Assembly (NCBI GenBank): GCA_023435745.1
Contig: JAEZMD010000012.1
Location: 118,117 to 182,116, forward strand
From: Bacillota bacterium
GTDB taxonomy: Bacteria > Bacillota > Clostridia > Acetivibrionales > DTU013
Reading direction: 5' to 3'
DNA length: 64,000 nucleotides
Of this stretch, positions 43,499 through 52,829 are shown one piece after another. Both the position numbers and the translations under genes were made by a program. The notes beneath the pieces were generated by a model that worked only from the letters and a program-made list of their open reading frames with translations, was not told where the DNA came from and searched no databases. Each line of letters begins with the position of its first letter. Position 1 is the stretch's first letter.

Positions 43499-44887
43499 TT
43501 AACTGGGCAGCGTAAATTCAAACAGCGCTCCACCAAGATGTGAAGTTCCCGTGCTGATGCTGCCGCCGTGCGCCTGTACTATTGCTTTACAAATTGCAAG
43601 GCCAAGACCTATTCCAGTTTTGCCATCCGGCCCTGTTCTGCCATTCGTAACAAAAGCCTCAAACAGATGCTCAGCTATCAGTGGATCAATTCCCGGTCCG
43701 CCGTCTGCGACGCCGAATTCGACACAGTCCTCTGTCTGCTTTACCGAAATCTCAATCGGGCATCCATCCGGTGTGTGCTTTACGGCATTATCCAAAAGAT
43801 TGATGAGAACCTGAACGATCATTTTCCCGTCCATAGGTATGGCAACTAACTCTATAGGCAATATTTTGCTGAACGGTCTGACATTAAGCCCGATTACATG
43901 GGTTATCGCCTCATTTACAACGTCGTCCACCACTTCTATCTGTTTTTTTACTTCCAAATTTCCATTGTCAATTCTGGTCATATTCAGCATATTTTCAACC
44001 ATGGTTGTCAGCCAAACCGCCTGCTCGTTAATATCCTTCAATAAGTGAAGCACGTTTTCCCGCTCAAGGTTTTCACCACGCTGCAGCATATAACTGCTTG
44101 CTCCCACAATTCCTGTAAGAGGAGTGCGCAAATCATGGCTGATGCTCCGCAGTAAATTGCTCTTTAGATGCTCCCGTTCCATGGCGATCCGTATTTTTTC
44201 CCGTTCATTATAAACAAACTCACGGTCAAGAGCAATCCCCAGCTGTGCGGCAATGGTATTGACAAGCCATTCCTGCTCCAGATTTAGGGCCGCGCCTTTT
44301 GTGTAGACTCTCAGCGTTCCAAGCTTGTTCACAAGACCCGTTATTGCAAGATCAATATGCTTTTCATCATCAAATGGGAAAAAATTATCGTTCCGGTAGG
44401 TTTGCCTGTTTTCATTCAGTTCAACAGTGTTTCCGTAACCCGTATATTCTTCGATACATTGTATTCCCTGTTGAATAATATTACTTTCTCCGGCAACATT
44501 AAGAAGCCGCTGCGATACATTGTACAACAGCTTTGCCGTTCGTTCGTTTTTCTGTGAAATCTGCAGCTGACTCTGAAATCTTGCAGTCATACTCGAAGAG
44601 ATCAGTGATGCAATCAGAAAAAAGAAAATCAAAATGGCATCATTCTTGTTACCAATGGCAAAAGTATGCAAAGGCACTGTAAAAAAGAAGTTGAAAACCA
44701 TAACACTGATACATGATGCGATAACGCCGAAACGGTATCCCCTTGTGAAGGCGGCCACAAGCAAAACTCCGACCATGAAAACCAACAGGATGTTGTTCTT
44801 GTCTATACCCACTCTGTTAAGGGCAAGGGAACAAAGCGTGGCTCCTGATATGATCAGCAGCATATTCAGATAACTTCTATCTCTCAT
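43499..44887 (-). CDS. KdpD-like histidine kinase lacking the N-terminal KdpD/USP domains
   Basis: The start is ATG 44887 (GTGAGGT Shine-Dalgarno); a GTG at 44917 is an alternative. The product is 462 aa: DUF4118 membrane region of four helices (residues 7-108), GAF-like middle (about 130-225), HisKA ('LRSISHDLRTPLTGIVG') and HATPase_c ('NLLDNAVKHTP', 'DGGPGIDP', 'GIGLGLAICKAIV'). Full KdpD begins with a roughly 370-residue KdpD/universal-stress domain that is absent here, so K+ or c-di-AMP sensing must differ. It lies 35 bp after the KtrA gene and feeds KdpE. Confidence 0.9.
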   Translation of the reverse strand: MRDRSYLNMLLIISGATLCSLALNRVGIDKNNILLVFMVGVLLVAAFTRGYRFGVIASCISVMVFNFFFTVPLHTFAIGNKNDAILIFFFLIASLISSSMTARFQSQLQISQKNERTAKLLYNVSQRLLNVAGESNIIQQGIQCIEEYTGYGNTVELNENRQTYRNDNFFPFDDEKHIDLAITGLVNKLGTLRVYTKGAALNLEQEWLVNTIAAQLGIALDREFVYNEREKIRIAMEREHLKSNLLRSISHDLRTPLTGIVGASSYMLQRGENLERENVLHLLKDINEQAVWLTTMVENMLNMTRIDNGNLEVKKQIEVVDDVVNEAITHVIGLNVRPFSKILPIELVAIPMDGKMIVQVLINLLDNAVKHTPDGCPIEISVKQTEDCVEFGVADGGPGIDPLIAEHLFEAFVTNGRTGPDGKTGIGLGLAICKAIVQAHGGSISTGTSHLGGALFEFTLPS

Positions 44888-44921
44888 TTGGTGAACCTCA
44901 CACCAATATTTTAGCACATTC

Positions 44922-45575
44922 TCAATGGAGTAGCTTCAATATTTTTTCGACATCTGCATGATGCCCCATAATCATAAGATGTTCATCCGATCTGAAAATA
45001 TGCTCGGCGGAAGGTAAAGGCAAAACAGTGTCCCCATCTTTAGTCGCCAGTATGCTGGCATGGTATCTGACCCTGAAATTAAGCTCTCTTATACTCTTCC
45101 CGATCCAGCTTTCGACCGGGGGTATCTCATAAATCGAGACGTCCTTAGTAAGCTCAATATAGTTAAAGACGTTTTTCTCGCTATACCGCACAGCCAGCTT
45201 CTCAGCAATCTCCTTTTCGGGATCGGTAACCTCGTCCGCGCCGTTACGCAGTAAAAACTTAGCGTGTATATCTCGACTGGCTTTGCTGATAACGTGTTTT
45301 GCCCCCAGCTCCTTAAGCAGGCTTGTTATCTCAAGACTGCTCTGAAAATCGTCTCCTATGCAAACAAAACAAAGATCAAAATTTGCGACTCCAAGTGAGC
45401 GCAGAACATCCTCCTTCTTGCAATCACCTATCTGTGCATTCGTTACCATCGGCAAAAGCTCCCTGATATTTTCTTCATCACTGTCTACAACCATAACTTC
45501 GTTTCCAAGCTCAGCCAGCTTTCTGCTCAAAAAACTTCCAAACCGTCCGATTCCTATTACCAATATCGATTTCAT
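44922..45575 (-). CDS. ktrA: K+ uptake regulatory subunit (KtrA/TrkA family)
   Basis: This 217-aa protein has an RCK_N Rossmann domain with the nucleotide-binding 'VIGIGRFGSFLSRKL' and acidic end 'VVDSDEEN' (residues 4-35), followed by an RCK_C domain (about 135-217, 'ESWIGKSIRELNFR'). As a cytoplasmic octameric ring it gates the KtrB channel in response to ATP/ADP, and c-di-AMP can bind RCK_C in Bacillota. It lies 12 bp after the ktrB-like gene. Confidence 0.93.
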   Translation of the reverse strand: MKSILVIGIGRFGSFLSRKLAELGNEVMVVDSDEENIRELLPMVTNAQIGDCKKEDVLRSLGVANFDLCFVCIGDDFQSSLEITSLLKELGAKHVISKASRDIHAKFLLRNGADEVTDPEKEIAEKLAVRYSEKNVFNYIELTKDVSIYEIPPVESWIGKSIRELNFRVRYHASILATKDGDTVLPLPSAEHIFRSDEHLMIMGHHADVEKILKLLH

Positions 45576-45586
45576 AATGACCTCTC

Positions 45587-46939
45587 CTATCCTAAACTGA
45601 TTTTCTCCGTCGGACTTTGAACAGAGGACGGAACTCTGTGTTCTGTAAAAAGCAGCGCGAAGGAGACACTCCCTACCCTGCCCGCATACATCAATAATGC
45701 AAGAATGACCAGCGAAAGGTCACCGACAACGCCTGTAACTCCGGAAGAAAGACCAACAGTACCTATGGCGGAAAGGCATTCGAACAAAACATCGTCAATA
45801 GGTAAGGATATGTTTACGGCGCCGATAACAAACGCTGCACAAAATATGAGGATCAGATTGGCTGTCACAATAGAGGAAGCCCTCTTTAATGCGTTATCCT
45901 CCAACCGCCGTCTGAATATATTATCTCCCTTGGAATTACGAAGGCTGGACCATAACGAGATCAATATTACCGCAAAGGTGATTGTCTTAATGCCGCCGGC
46001 AGTAGATCCGGGACTGCCGCCTATAAACATGAGCAGCATCGTAAGGAGCTTGGCCGCAGGAGTCAGAGCCATTACATCTACAGAGTTAAACCCTGCTGTT
46101 CTGGGTGTTATTGCGCCAAAAACAGATGCTGTGATTTTCTCTCCTATCGGCATTTGAGAAAGTGTGTTTCGATTTTCAAAAATATAGAATAATACCGATC
46201 CTACGACTAAAAGAATCGCAGTCATTGATAAAACAAGTTTTGTATGCAGTTGATATTTTTTAAAATGCAGCTTGTTTTTTGAGACATCATCCCATACAAA
46301 AAAGCCTATTCCACCAATGACAATAAGTGCTGCAATCGTCAGACACACAACGGCGTCGTCAGAATATGTGATAAGCGATGAATATTTTCCATACTTCCCC
46401 AATATATCAAAGCCTGCATTGCAGAAAGCGGAGACTGAATGAAAAAATCCGTTATAAATCCCTTCCGCGAGCCCCATCTGAGGTATAAATCTGATTGAAA
46501 GCAGCACCGCGCCAAGCCCCTCAAAGAGCAGAGTTCCAACCAGGATTTTTTTTATAAGTCTCACGATACCACCGACATACATGGTATTTACACTTTCGCG
46601 CAGTAAGCCTCTTTCTTTGAGTCCTATTTTTCTCTTCAGAAGAAAGGAAAACAGAGTAACAATTGTCATAAAGCCTAATCCGCCAATCTGTATCAGCAAT
46701 ATGATGATTATTTGTCCGAAAACCGACCATTGCGTATACGTATCAAAAACTACAAGTCCTGTAACACAGGTAGCGGAGGTTGCCGTAAAAAGGGCTCCGA
46801 TAAGTCCAGCTGAAATATGGTCACGGCTTGATACCGGTAAGGATAATAGCAGCGTACCCATAGCAATAAGCATCAGATATCCGAGTGCAATTAGTTGGGG
46901 ATATGTCAGCTTTTTTAAATATTCAGTCAAGTCTCTCAT
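45587..46939 (-). CDS. ktrB: TrkH/KtrB-family K+ transporter
   Basis: This 450-aa protein has four M1-P-M2 units. Selectivity loops with the conserved Gly are seen at 'TATSATCVTGLVV', 'HSVSAFCNAGFDI', 'ITPRTAGFNSV' and 'SAIGTVGLSSG'. It imports K+, usually Na+-coupled, with KtrA as gating ring. Length fits KtrB. Its ATG overlaps the stop of the upstream TrkA-N-like membrane gene by 4 bp. Confidence 0.95.
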   Translation of the reverse strand: MRDLTEYLKKLTYPQLIALGYLMLIAMGTLLLSLPVSSRDHISAGLIGALFTATSATCVTGLVVFDTYTQWSVFGQIIIILLIQIGGLGFMTIVTLFSFLLKRKIGLKERGLLRESVNTMYVGGIVRLIKKILVGTLLFEGLGAVLLSIRFIPQMGLAEGIYNGFFHSVSAFCNAGFDILGKYGKYSSLITYSDDAVVCLTIAALIVIGGIGFFVWDDVSKNKLHFKKYQLHTKLVLSMTAILLVVGSVLFYIFENRNTLSQMPIGEKITASVFGAITPRTAGFNSVDVMALTPAAKLLTMLLMFIGGSPGSTAGGIKTITFAVILISLWSSLRNSKGDNIFRRRLEDNALKRASSIVTANLILIFCAAFVIGAVNISLPIDDVLFECLSAIGTVGLSSGVTGVVGDLSLVILALLMYAGRVGSVSFALLFTEHRVPSSVQSPTEKISLG

Positions 46940-47397
46940 AAACCCACCTCCGACTCTGTCAGCACAAGCTGATAAAGCATCTGCGCAGTTGTCTCTTTTA
47001 ATGGCATATACCGGATGCCTTCGCTAATGAATATGCGCTCATTCAATCGATCATTGCAAAGACTGATCATTTTCTCCATACCGTACACTCTCCTACAGAT
47101 TTTACAAATTACAATATTGTCTGTATCCTTTTCCGATAATGCGAACAGGCAGCAAAAATTCCGCCCTTGTTCAAGCAGGAGTGGCTCGTCTAAAGAGAAT
47201 ACCTGAATTCTATTCTCCTGCAGAAGCCCGGTGATATCCTTTGCCAGCGCGCTTGCGCCAAACACAATCGCAACCGGGGGAATCTCATTTTCCGCTTTTT
47301 TAAACCCGCCCTTTTCCAAAAACCTGTCAAGCTTTGCAATGTAATATCCAATGAAAGCAACCGGAACCAACGTGCAGATAATAAGTAAAAGCCACAT
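46936..47397 (-). CDS. membrane protein with degenerate TrkA-N-like domain, K+ operon leader
   Basis: This 153-aa protein has one N-terminal membrane helix ('LLLIICTLVPVAFIGYYIA', residues 3-21) and a cytoplasmic domain with Rossmann-like strands ('VAIVFGASALAKDITGLLQENRIQVFSLDE'). The glycine motif is incomplete. The C-terminus contains conserved Cys ('CKICRRVYG'). It is translationally coupled to ktrB, so it is probably an accessory K+ transport regulator. Not assigned to a named family. Confidence 0.7.
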   Translation of the reverse strand: MWLLLIICTLVPVAFIGYYIAKLDRFLEKGGFKKAENEIPPVAIVFGASALAKDITGLLQENRIQVFSLDEPLLLEQGRNFCCLFALSEKDTDNIVICKICRRVYGMEKMISLCNDRLNERIFISEGIRYMPLKETTAQMLYQLVLTESEVGL

Positions 47398-47460
47398 ATA
47401 TTCACCTTCTCGTCAGTTGCATTATTTACTATTCTACTGTTTCAGATATTAAGATTGTAT

Positions 47461-47493
47461 AAAAAAGCATTATGCTTTTATTAACATAATGCT
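47461..47493 (-). terminator. rho-independent terminator of the trpBA operon
   Basis: AGCATTATG and CATAATGCT form a 9-bp stem with a 10-base loop. On the reverse strand it is followed by a T-run ending around 47461, about 110 bp past the trpA stop. Confidence 0.8.
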
Positions 47494-47604
47494 AAGATTG
47501 AGTCTTTCGATGTAAAAATTGTATAAAGGCGGGAACCTGTTTTTGACAACTCAAAGGATGCACGTGTCTTTTTTTGCGGCCAATTTCCGCATTATGCTTT
47601 AAAC

Positions 47605-48432
47605 CTATTGACCTCCATTTCCCGGCGTGCCTGGTGCATCCGATGCATCCGACGCATCCGTCGCCTTTATTGCATTCTTCATCATCCGTACATATTCTAC
47701 AACATGCGATACGCAATCCGTCCCGTATTGCTCCGCGATTTTAACAATTGCGCTACCCACAATCACGCCGTCGGAAAACTCAACGATTTTCGCGGCCTGT
47801 TCCGGCGTTGAGATCCCGAATCCCACTGCGCACGGAATATCGCTGACTTCCTTAACAAGCCTTATCATTTCTCTTGCATCTGTGCTTATTTCCTGCCTAA
47901 CACCGGTCACGCCCATTGAGGATACACAGTAAATGAATCCCTGCGCCTCTTTGGCAATCATTCGTATCCTTTCGCTGGACGTTGGAGCAATCATGGATAT
48001 CAAAGCAACATTGTATTTCAAACAAATAGGAAGCAGCTCATTTTTTTCTTCGAAGGGCACATCAGGTACGATGACTGCCTGAACTCCCACACTTTCGCAA
48101 GCTTTCATAAACCTTTCGACACCATAAGTGAATATCGGATTTACATAAGACATAAATGCAATAGGCACACTGCATGACTTACGAATCCGACCCACCATTT
48201 CGAATATTTTATCTGTTGTAACACCACCTGCGAGGGCGCGAGCATCCGCCCTTTGAATCACCTCTCCCTCCGCAACCGGATCTGAGAACGGGATCCCGAT
48301 CTCTACTAAATCAGCGCCGGCCTGCGCCATTTGAATGACCAGCTGCTCCGTAATTTCCATGTTTGGATCACCTGCGGTGATAAATGGTATAAATGCTTTT
48401 CCTCCCTGAAACACCTGTCGTAAATTATTCAT
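47605..48432 (-). CDS. trpA: tryptophan synthase alpha chain
   Basis: ATG 48432 overlaps the end of trpB by 8 bp, giving 275 aa. It cleaves indole-3-glycerol phosphate to indole and glyceraldehyde-3-phosphate, and channels indole to TrpB. The catalytic Glu lies in 'LVEIGIPFS' (E44); the usual second acidic residue sits in 'DPVAEG' as Glu, a variant common in Clostridia. Phosphate-binding motifs 'VGFGIS' and 'GVIVGSAIV' are intact. The tail '[17 protein letters not shown]' is low-complexity, built from repeated GCATCCGA-like DNA. Regulated by the upstream T-box. Confidence 0.96.
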   Translation of the reverse strand: MNNLRQVFQGGKAFIPFITAGDPNMEITEQLVIQMAQAGADLVEIGIPFSDPVAEGEVIQRADARALAGGVTTDKIFEMVGRIRKSCSVPIAFMSYVNPIFTYGVERFMKACESVGVQAVIVPDVPFEEKNELLPICLKYNVALISMIAPTSSERIRMIAKEAQGFIYCVSSMGVTGVRQEISTDAREMIRLVKEVSDIPCAVGFGISTPEQAAKIVEFSDGVIVGSAIVKIAEQYGTDCVSHVVEYVRMMKNAIKATDASDASDAPGTPGNGGQ

Positions 48433-49609
48433 AAATCTGAGCCCCCTTATAGCGTGCAATAGCGGCGACATCCTTATCACCTCTGCCGGAGAGGCAAATG
48501 ACAATGATTTGATCCCGACCCAACGCCGGCGCAATTTTTTTTGCATGTGCAACAGCGTGCGCACTCTCAATTGCCGGGATGATTCCCTCGGTTCTCGAGA
48601 GGTATTCGAACGCTTCTACTGCCTCATCATCAGTAACCGGTACATATTCAGCTCTGCCGATATCCTTCAGATTCGCATGCTCCGGGCCTACGCCGGGATA
48701 GTCAAGCCCCGCCGAAATAGAGTAGACCGGTGCTATCTGGCCGTACTGATCCTGACAAAAATATGATTTCATACCGTGAAATATCCCAGGTGTTCCTGTC
48801 GCCATTGTCGCGGCATTCATCACTGTATCAACCCCATGTCCAGCCGCTTCGCAGCCAATCAGGCGGACATCTTTGTCTTCAATAAAGTCGAAAAACAGTC
48901 CCATTGCATTACTGCCGCCCCCGACACATGCCATTACAATGTCGGGAAGTCTGCCTTCCTTCTCCAGCATCTGAGCTTTCACTTCGCGGCCTATGACGCT
49001 TTGAAAGTCCCGGACAATAGTTGGAAAGGGATGCGGCCCCATTACTGAACCTAGCACATAATGAGTATCCTCAACACGCTTAGTCCACTCTTTCATTGTT
49101 TCATTCACCGCATCCTTGAGGGTTTGCGTACCGCTTGTCACCGCGTGTACCTTTGCCCCAAGCAGTTCCATGCGGAAAACGTTGAGTGCCTGGCGGTCGG
49201 TATCCTCCTTTCCCATGAATATCTCACATTCCATTCCCATTAATGTGGCGGCGGTTGCCGTTGCTACCCCGTGCTGCCCTGCGCCGGTCTCCGCTATGAC
49301 CCTTGTTTTGCCCATGCGTTTGGCAAGCAGCACCTGCCCCAGCACATTGTTGATTTTATGAGAACCGGTATGGTTGAGATCCTCACGTTTGAGATAAATC
49401 CTGGCACCACCAAGATCCTTCGTCATCTTCTCCGCAAAATACAGCAGGGACGGACGTCCCGCATAATTATCCAGCAACGACTTCAATTCCGCGTTAAACT
49501 CAGGGTCATCCTTGAATCGGTTATACGCTTGTTCAAGCTCAATCACGGCATTCATCAGTGTCTCGGGAATATACTGCCCTCCGTATATTCCGAACAGCCC
49601 TCTTGACAT
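48425..49609 (-). CDS. trpB: tryptophan synthase beta chain
   Basis: ATG 49609 is preceded by GGAG at 9 bases; the product is 394 aa. It is PLP-dependent and joins indole with serine to make tryptophan. The PLP lysine is in '[10 protein letters not shown]', and the Gly-rich phosphate site is '[10 protein letters not shown]'. Only trpB and trpA are present here; the rest of the pathway is not in the window. A Trp T-box leader precedes it. Confidence 0.97.
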   Translation of the reverse strand: MSRGLFGIYGGQYIPETLMNAVIELEQAYNRFKDDPEFNAELKSLLDNYAGRPSLLYFAEKMTKDLGGARIYLKREDLNHTGSHKINNVLGQVLLAKRMGKTRVIAETGAGQHGVATATAATLMGMECEIFMGKEDTDRQALNVFRMELLGAKVHAVTSGTQTLKDAVNETMKEWTKRVEDTHYVLGSVMGPHPFPTIVRDFQSVIGREVKAQMLEKEGRLPDIVMACVGGGSNAMGLFFDFIEDKDVRLIGCEAAGHGVDTVMNAATMATGTPGIFHGMKSYFCQDQYGQIAPVYSISAGLDYPGVGPEHANLKDIGRAEYVPVTDDEAVEAFEYLSRTEGIIPAIESAHAVAHAKKIAPALGRDQIIVICLSGRGDKDVAAIARYKGAQIYE

Positions 49610-49639
49610 CGTCGTCAACTCCTTATCTTATAATAATTT

Positions 49640-49965
49640 AAATAGAAAAGCTCTCATCCCTGAAACCAGGGACAAAAGCTTATAAACTTCTGCGGTACCA
49701 CCCAAATTGACGATAAATCGTCCGCTTTTAATGTATACTATCATATACATCCCAACTGTTAACGGAAAGGGATCTCCGTAAGCGCCTACTCTTTAATCAT
49801 TTCGGGCTTCCCTCACAAGTCCATTCAGAATAACCTTTGTAACCGCATTCTCACCATTTCTTGGATGTAGTACAATGAAATGCGTGCTTACGCACTCAAC
49901 ATCCGAGGCGGCTCTCTTTGTACAAGTAATCATTCTTACTCGTCTTGCTCATAGGTTTTTATATT
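49640..49965 (-). promoter_or_regulatory. tryptophan T-box leader of trpBA
   Basis: The reverse strand holds a T-box riboswitch: a stem I region with 'AGAGAG', a specifier reading GAA-UGG-AC (TGG at 49823-49821, so Trp), the 'GTAGGCGC' region, and the T-box antiterminator sequence GGGTGGTACCGC (49703-49692). A terminator hairpin of GTCCC/GGGAT type follows (49680-49646). Uncharged tRNA-Trp would pair with UGG and stabilise the antiterminator, raising trpBA expression when tryptophan is low. Confidence 0.93.
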
Positions 49966-49971
49966 GATCAA

Positions 49972-50000
49972 ATTCTAACATCATTCATGACCTTCGTCAA
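49972..50000 (-). promoter_or_regulatory. promoter of the trpBA T-box transcript
   Basis: On the reverse strand TTGACG (50000-49995), a 17-bp spacer and TAGAAT (49977-49972) give a good sigma-A promoter just before the T-box leader. The stretch 50001-50159 contains nothing else that was recognised. Confidence 0.75.
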
Positions 50001-50159
50001 CAGTGAAATTATTTCAATTTGCTTCATTGCTTTTTGCGTGATAATAAACATATAGCATAAAATGACAAATAATGCATTGAAGATAACTTCATTTTAACTG
50101 AATTTCAATGATTATATACAGATTATTTTACATCATATGGTTTCTAACCGATTGTCATT

Positions 50160-50594
50160 TCATGCTTTCTTTTCTGATATTAGAAATACCCCGTTTTCAT
50201 TTACTTCTCGTATCAGGTTATTACAGCTTACCTCCTGTATCACAATTTCAGCCAAATATAAAATCCTGCAACCGTCAAGAAGATGTCCGGCCCACGTGTG
50301 TCCGGGGTTACTTATAACACCATGGAGGTGCGGTTCGAAGTTTATTACCGTACCGTCAAGGCTGGCAAGTTCTAAAGGTTCTTTCAGATGATGAACATGG
50401 TATTCAATTGGATATCCAAAAGTAGTTGTCATTTGCAGATTTGCCTCATCAAAGGTAGCTATTCCCGATATGATAACAGCGTTTTCTGCGCCTTCTTTCT
50501 GAACCAGTTTTGTAATAGACTCTCGCAATAAATCTCCCTTTTCAAGCCTGATAATAAAAGTACGTCCTACCTTTTCTGAAACAAAATACTTCAT
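50160..50594 (-). CDS. PPC/DUF296-domain protein
   Basis: This 144-aa protein consists of a single PPC (DUF296) domain: 'FIIRLEKGDLLRESITKLVQKEGAENAVIISGIATFDEANLQMT', then histidines in 'HVHH' and 'EPHLHGVIS', 'HTWAGHLLDGCRI' typical of the metal-binding trimer. In bacteria these are small proteins of unclear function; in plants the domain occurs in AT-hook proteins. GGAGGT Shine-Dalgarno. It is 62 bp downstream of an AraC regulator gene in the same direction. Confidence 0.88.
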   Translation of the reverse strand: MKYFVSEKVGRTFIIRLEKGDLLRESITKLVQKEGAENAVIISGIATFDEANLQMTTTFGYPIEYHVHHLKEPLELASLDGTVINFEPHLHGVISNPGHTWAGHLLDGCRILYLAEIVIQEVSCNNLIREVNENGVFLISEKKA

Positions 50595-50656
50595 AAGAAT
50601 ACCTCCGATGTTTTATGTTTTAATTCTCTCAAACACGGAGGTATTAGTATTTCAAA

Positions 50657-51424
50657 TTATTGCTCATCTTTTTCAACATTACTCTTGTATTCATTCATGG
50701 AAATACCCATATACCGTTTAAACATACTGCATAAATGGCTTTGATCTGAAAAATTCAAATCGCCGGCAATATCCACTTCCGCTTCTTCATACAGAACACT
50801 TTCCTTGGCTTTTCGAATTTTACACTGCTGGTCATACTGCTTTGGAGTAACGCCCATTTCATTTTTAAAAACCCGGACCAGATGATATTTTGAGAGGTGA
50901 ACTGCCTTTGCCAGTTCATCAAGCAGAAATTTGTCTTTAACGTGTTCTTTTATGTATTTTAGCGCATCCTTTACAGCAACGCTTGTATATTCCTTATTTA
51001 ATTCTTCTTTACTTTCCTGTAATTCAAGCGTTTCTACCAGTTTATCAACAAATTTCTCACCGGATAATTTCTCTGATTTGAACCTTTTACACAAACTGAT
51101 AACCCGCTCTCCCGGATTTTGCAGAACGTATAATTCCAATTTATATTGACCAAGCCGAGTTTTCCTTTCATTCTTAATGCAGATGGTCAGATAGCTGTAA
51201 GGTCTGAGAGGAGTTATTGACATTCCCACGTTGGGCGGTACAAGATATGTCATTCCTTTTCCTAATATGTATTCATTGTTTCCTATAACGAATCTCGCTT
51301 CGCCACTTTTTACAACTCCAATCATAAAACTGTCATGTGTGTGGTACGGAAACTCATGTGTTCCTTCACCGTCAACAATTTCTATTGAACCTTTCTGAAA
51401 AAAGCAGACTTTATTCTTTGTCAT
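50657..51424 (-). CDS. AraC-family regulator with cupin N-terminus
   Basis: ATG 51424 was chosen (TTG 51445 is possible), giving 255 aa. Residues about 5-95 form a cupin-type ligand domain ('EFPYHTHDSFMIGVV', 'GKGMTYLVPPNVG'), and the C-terminal 100 residues are a double helix-turn-helix ('FLLDELAKAVHLSKYHLVRVFKNEMGVTPKQY', 'DIAGDLNFSDQSHLCSMFKRYMG'). It lies upstream of the PPC gene and probably regulates it. Confidence 0.9.
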   Translation of the reverse strand: MTKNKVCFFQKGSIEIVDGEGTHEFPYHTHDSFMIGVVKSGEARFVIGNNEYILGKGMTYLVPPNVGMSITPLRPYSYLTICIKNERKTRLGQYKLELYVLQNPGERVISLCKRFKSEKLSGEKFVDKLVETLELQESKEELNKEYTSVAVKDALKYIKEHVKDKFLLDELAKAVHLSKYHLVRVFKNEMGVTPKQYDQQCKIRKAKESVLYEEAEVDIAGDLNFSDQSHLCSMFKRYMGISMNEYKSNVEKDEQ

Positions 51425-51466
51425 ATGGGAACTACCAACCTTCAATACAGACTTTAACTTTTCAAT

Positions 51467-51610
51467 TCAGCGGATTTGATTAACGCTAACCACGCCCTGT
51501 ACTAAAAGTACTTCCCATCCTTTTTCGTAAAAAGGCTTAAGTGCCTCCTTGACCAGAATCTCTGTGTTCCCGTCTTTTCTTGGACTGCCTGATATTCCTA
51601 TCACTTTCAT
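51467..51610 (-). pseudogene. truncated flavodoxin-like NAD(P)H/FMN reductase
   Basis: From ATG 51610 (GGGGTGG Shine-Dalgarno) the frame gives 47 residues. It begins 'MKVIGISGSPRKDGNTEIL', the FMN-phosphate-binding start of iron-sulfur flavoprotein/NADPH-FMN reductases, then ends after 'YEKGWEVLLVQ' and a short unrelated tail. Normal members have about 180 residues, so this is a 5' relic. Confidence 0.75.
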
Positions 51611-51654
51611 ATATCTGCCACCCCTTATATAATCCTCATTTCATTAATCTTCTT

Positions 51655-52190
51655 TCATATCAATTTCAAAATATTGCTCAGTGCATAAGAAATGCCTTCC
51701 TCATCATTACTAAGAGTTATATAACCGGCACAAGACTTAACCTCATCGCATGCATTTCCCATAGCAATAGAATGCTTGAACCCTCTCAACATCTCAATGT
51801 CATTAAAATCATCACCGAATACTGCAGCATCATCATGATTCAATTCACACTGACTTATTAATCTATCGATTGCCAGCTTCTTATTGACTCATACGGCTTA
51901 ATGACCTCAATGCTTCTGCTTACTACTTCTTCAGGTAAAAAAGTATAAATTTTATTGTCGTTACAGCAAATGCATCCGCCATTATAAAACACCCCGCCAT
52001 CCTGAAGAATTTCTTCTTCATCTGTAGTCAGCTTTAGCATTTTTGAAAGCAATGGAGGCCTTGCAGTAGCAGCAAAAACCTTTATTCCTGCGTCTTTGCA
52101 TGTCTTTAACGCAGTTTTTGTTTTACCCGATAGCTTCTTTGTGGATGTAAGCAATGTACCGTCAAGATCAAAAAACAAAGCTTTTATCAA
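51655..52190 (-). pseudogene. broken HAD-IIB (Cof-type) hydrolase
   Basis: The 5' part from TTG 52190 encodes the HAD motif I 'ALFFDLDGTLLTSTKKLS' and cap start; the 3' part (51843-51655) encodes motif IV 'FGDDFNDIEMLR' with 'SIAMGNACDEVK'. They lie in different frames, and roughly a hundred residues of cap domain and motif III are missing between them. An internal deletion with frameshift best explains this. The leader with a terminator hairpin ahead of it appears intact. Confidence 0.82.
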
Positions 52191-52207
52191 TTTTCTACCC
52201 CCCACAA

Positions 52208-52302
52208 GTAAAAACCCCGCAAAATCGCTAAAAAGCGACTCCACAGGGTTGGCTATCCCAGCTTGACAACTGACTTCGCCTGGAACTATATAAAGCAAAG
52301 TC
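52208..52302 (-). promoter_or_regulatory. structured leader with terminator ahead of the HAD relic
   Basis: On the reverse strand a GACTTTGC/GCGAAGTC hairpin (52302-52272) and a central GGG/CCC region precede a long hairpin (AACCCTGTGGAGTCGC with GCGATTTTGCGGGGTT, 52250-52213) ending in TTTTT. This looks like an attenuator. I could not match it to a known riboswitch class; a plain terminator is the alternative. Confidence 0.5.
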
Positions 52303-52373
52303 ACTTTTTAATATATTTCCATAGTACTTGGATTTTGTCAAGATTTTCCGTATATTTTACCACATTTTATTTA

Positions 52374-52826
52374 TCAAGGTAACTCCTCCCGTCTTTTGTT
52401 GAAATGTTCCATATGCAATTCCAAATGTTTATAATAATCATTTATCAATTGTTCCAGCGAGATAGTATCTTTGCTTTCAACCCATACATTTCCAAGCATT
52501 ATGTCATCAGTGTTTTCAATAATATGAAGGAGTACGCAATTATAGTTATACCATAGTGTAACAAGGACATCCCAGTTCATGATATTATATTTCTGAGTCC
52601 TTATCCATTCTTCTGCATCGTATGCTGGAAAATCCAGCAGGTCTCCGAATTGCAGCCTCACAAACCTTTGATGGTTGTTTGATGCAGAGTCAATCAGATG
52701 TCCAATGATTTCTCTCAGGGACCATTTGTCCTCTGCTAATTTTATTTTTGTTATTTCATCCCGAGTTTTAAGTACTTGCTCATGGAAAGAATCAATTAAT
52801 CCTTTAAACCTTTTAGTATCGAGCAT
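52374..52826 (-). CDS. DinB-superfamily protein
   Basis: This 150-aa protein forms a four-helix bundle. 'DKWSLREIIGHLIDSASNNHQRF' carries the first His ligand (H43), and 'HLELHMEHF' near the C-terminus carries further His residues, as in DinB/YfiT metal-binding proteins. Members act in thiol-dependent transfer or detoxification, but the substrate here is unknown. Its Shine-Dalgarno lies inside the end of the Fpg-like zinc-finger fragment just upstream. Confidence 0.85.
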   Translation of the reverse strand: MLDTKRFKGLIDSFHEQVLKTRDEITKIKLAEDKWSLREIIGHLIDSASNNHQRFVRLQFGDLLDFPAYDAEEWIRTQKYNIMNWDVLVTLWYNYNCVLLHIIENTDDIMLGNVWVESKDTISLEQLINDYYKHLELHMEHFNKRREELP

Positions 52827-52829
52827 TTT

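Noticed and set aside
47398..47604. Possible c-di-AMP (ydaO-type) riboswitch before the K+ operon
   Set aside because: The inverted repeat there is a simple terminator for trpA; no long conserved aptamer could be recognised.
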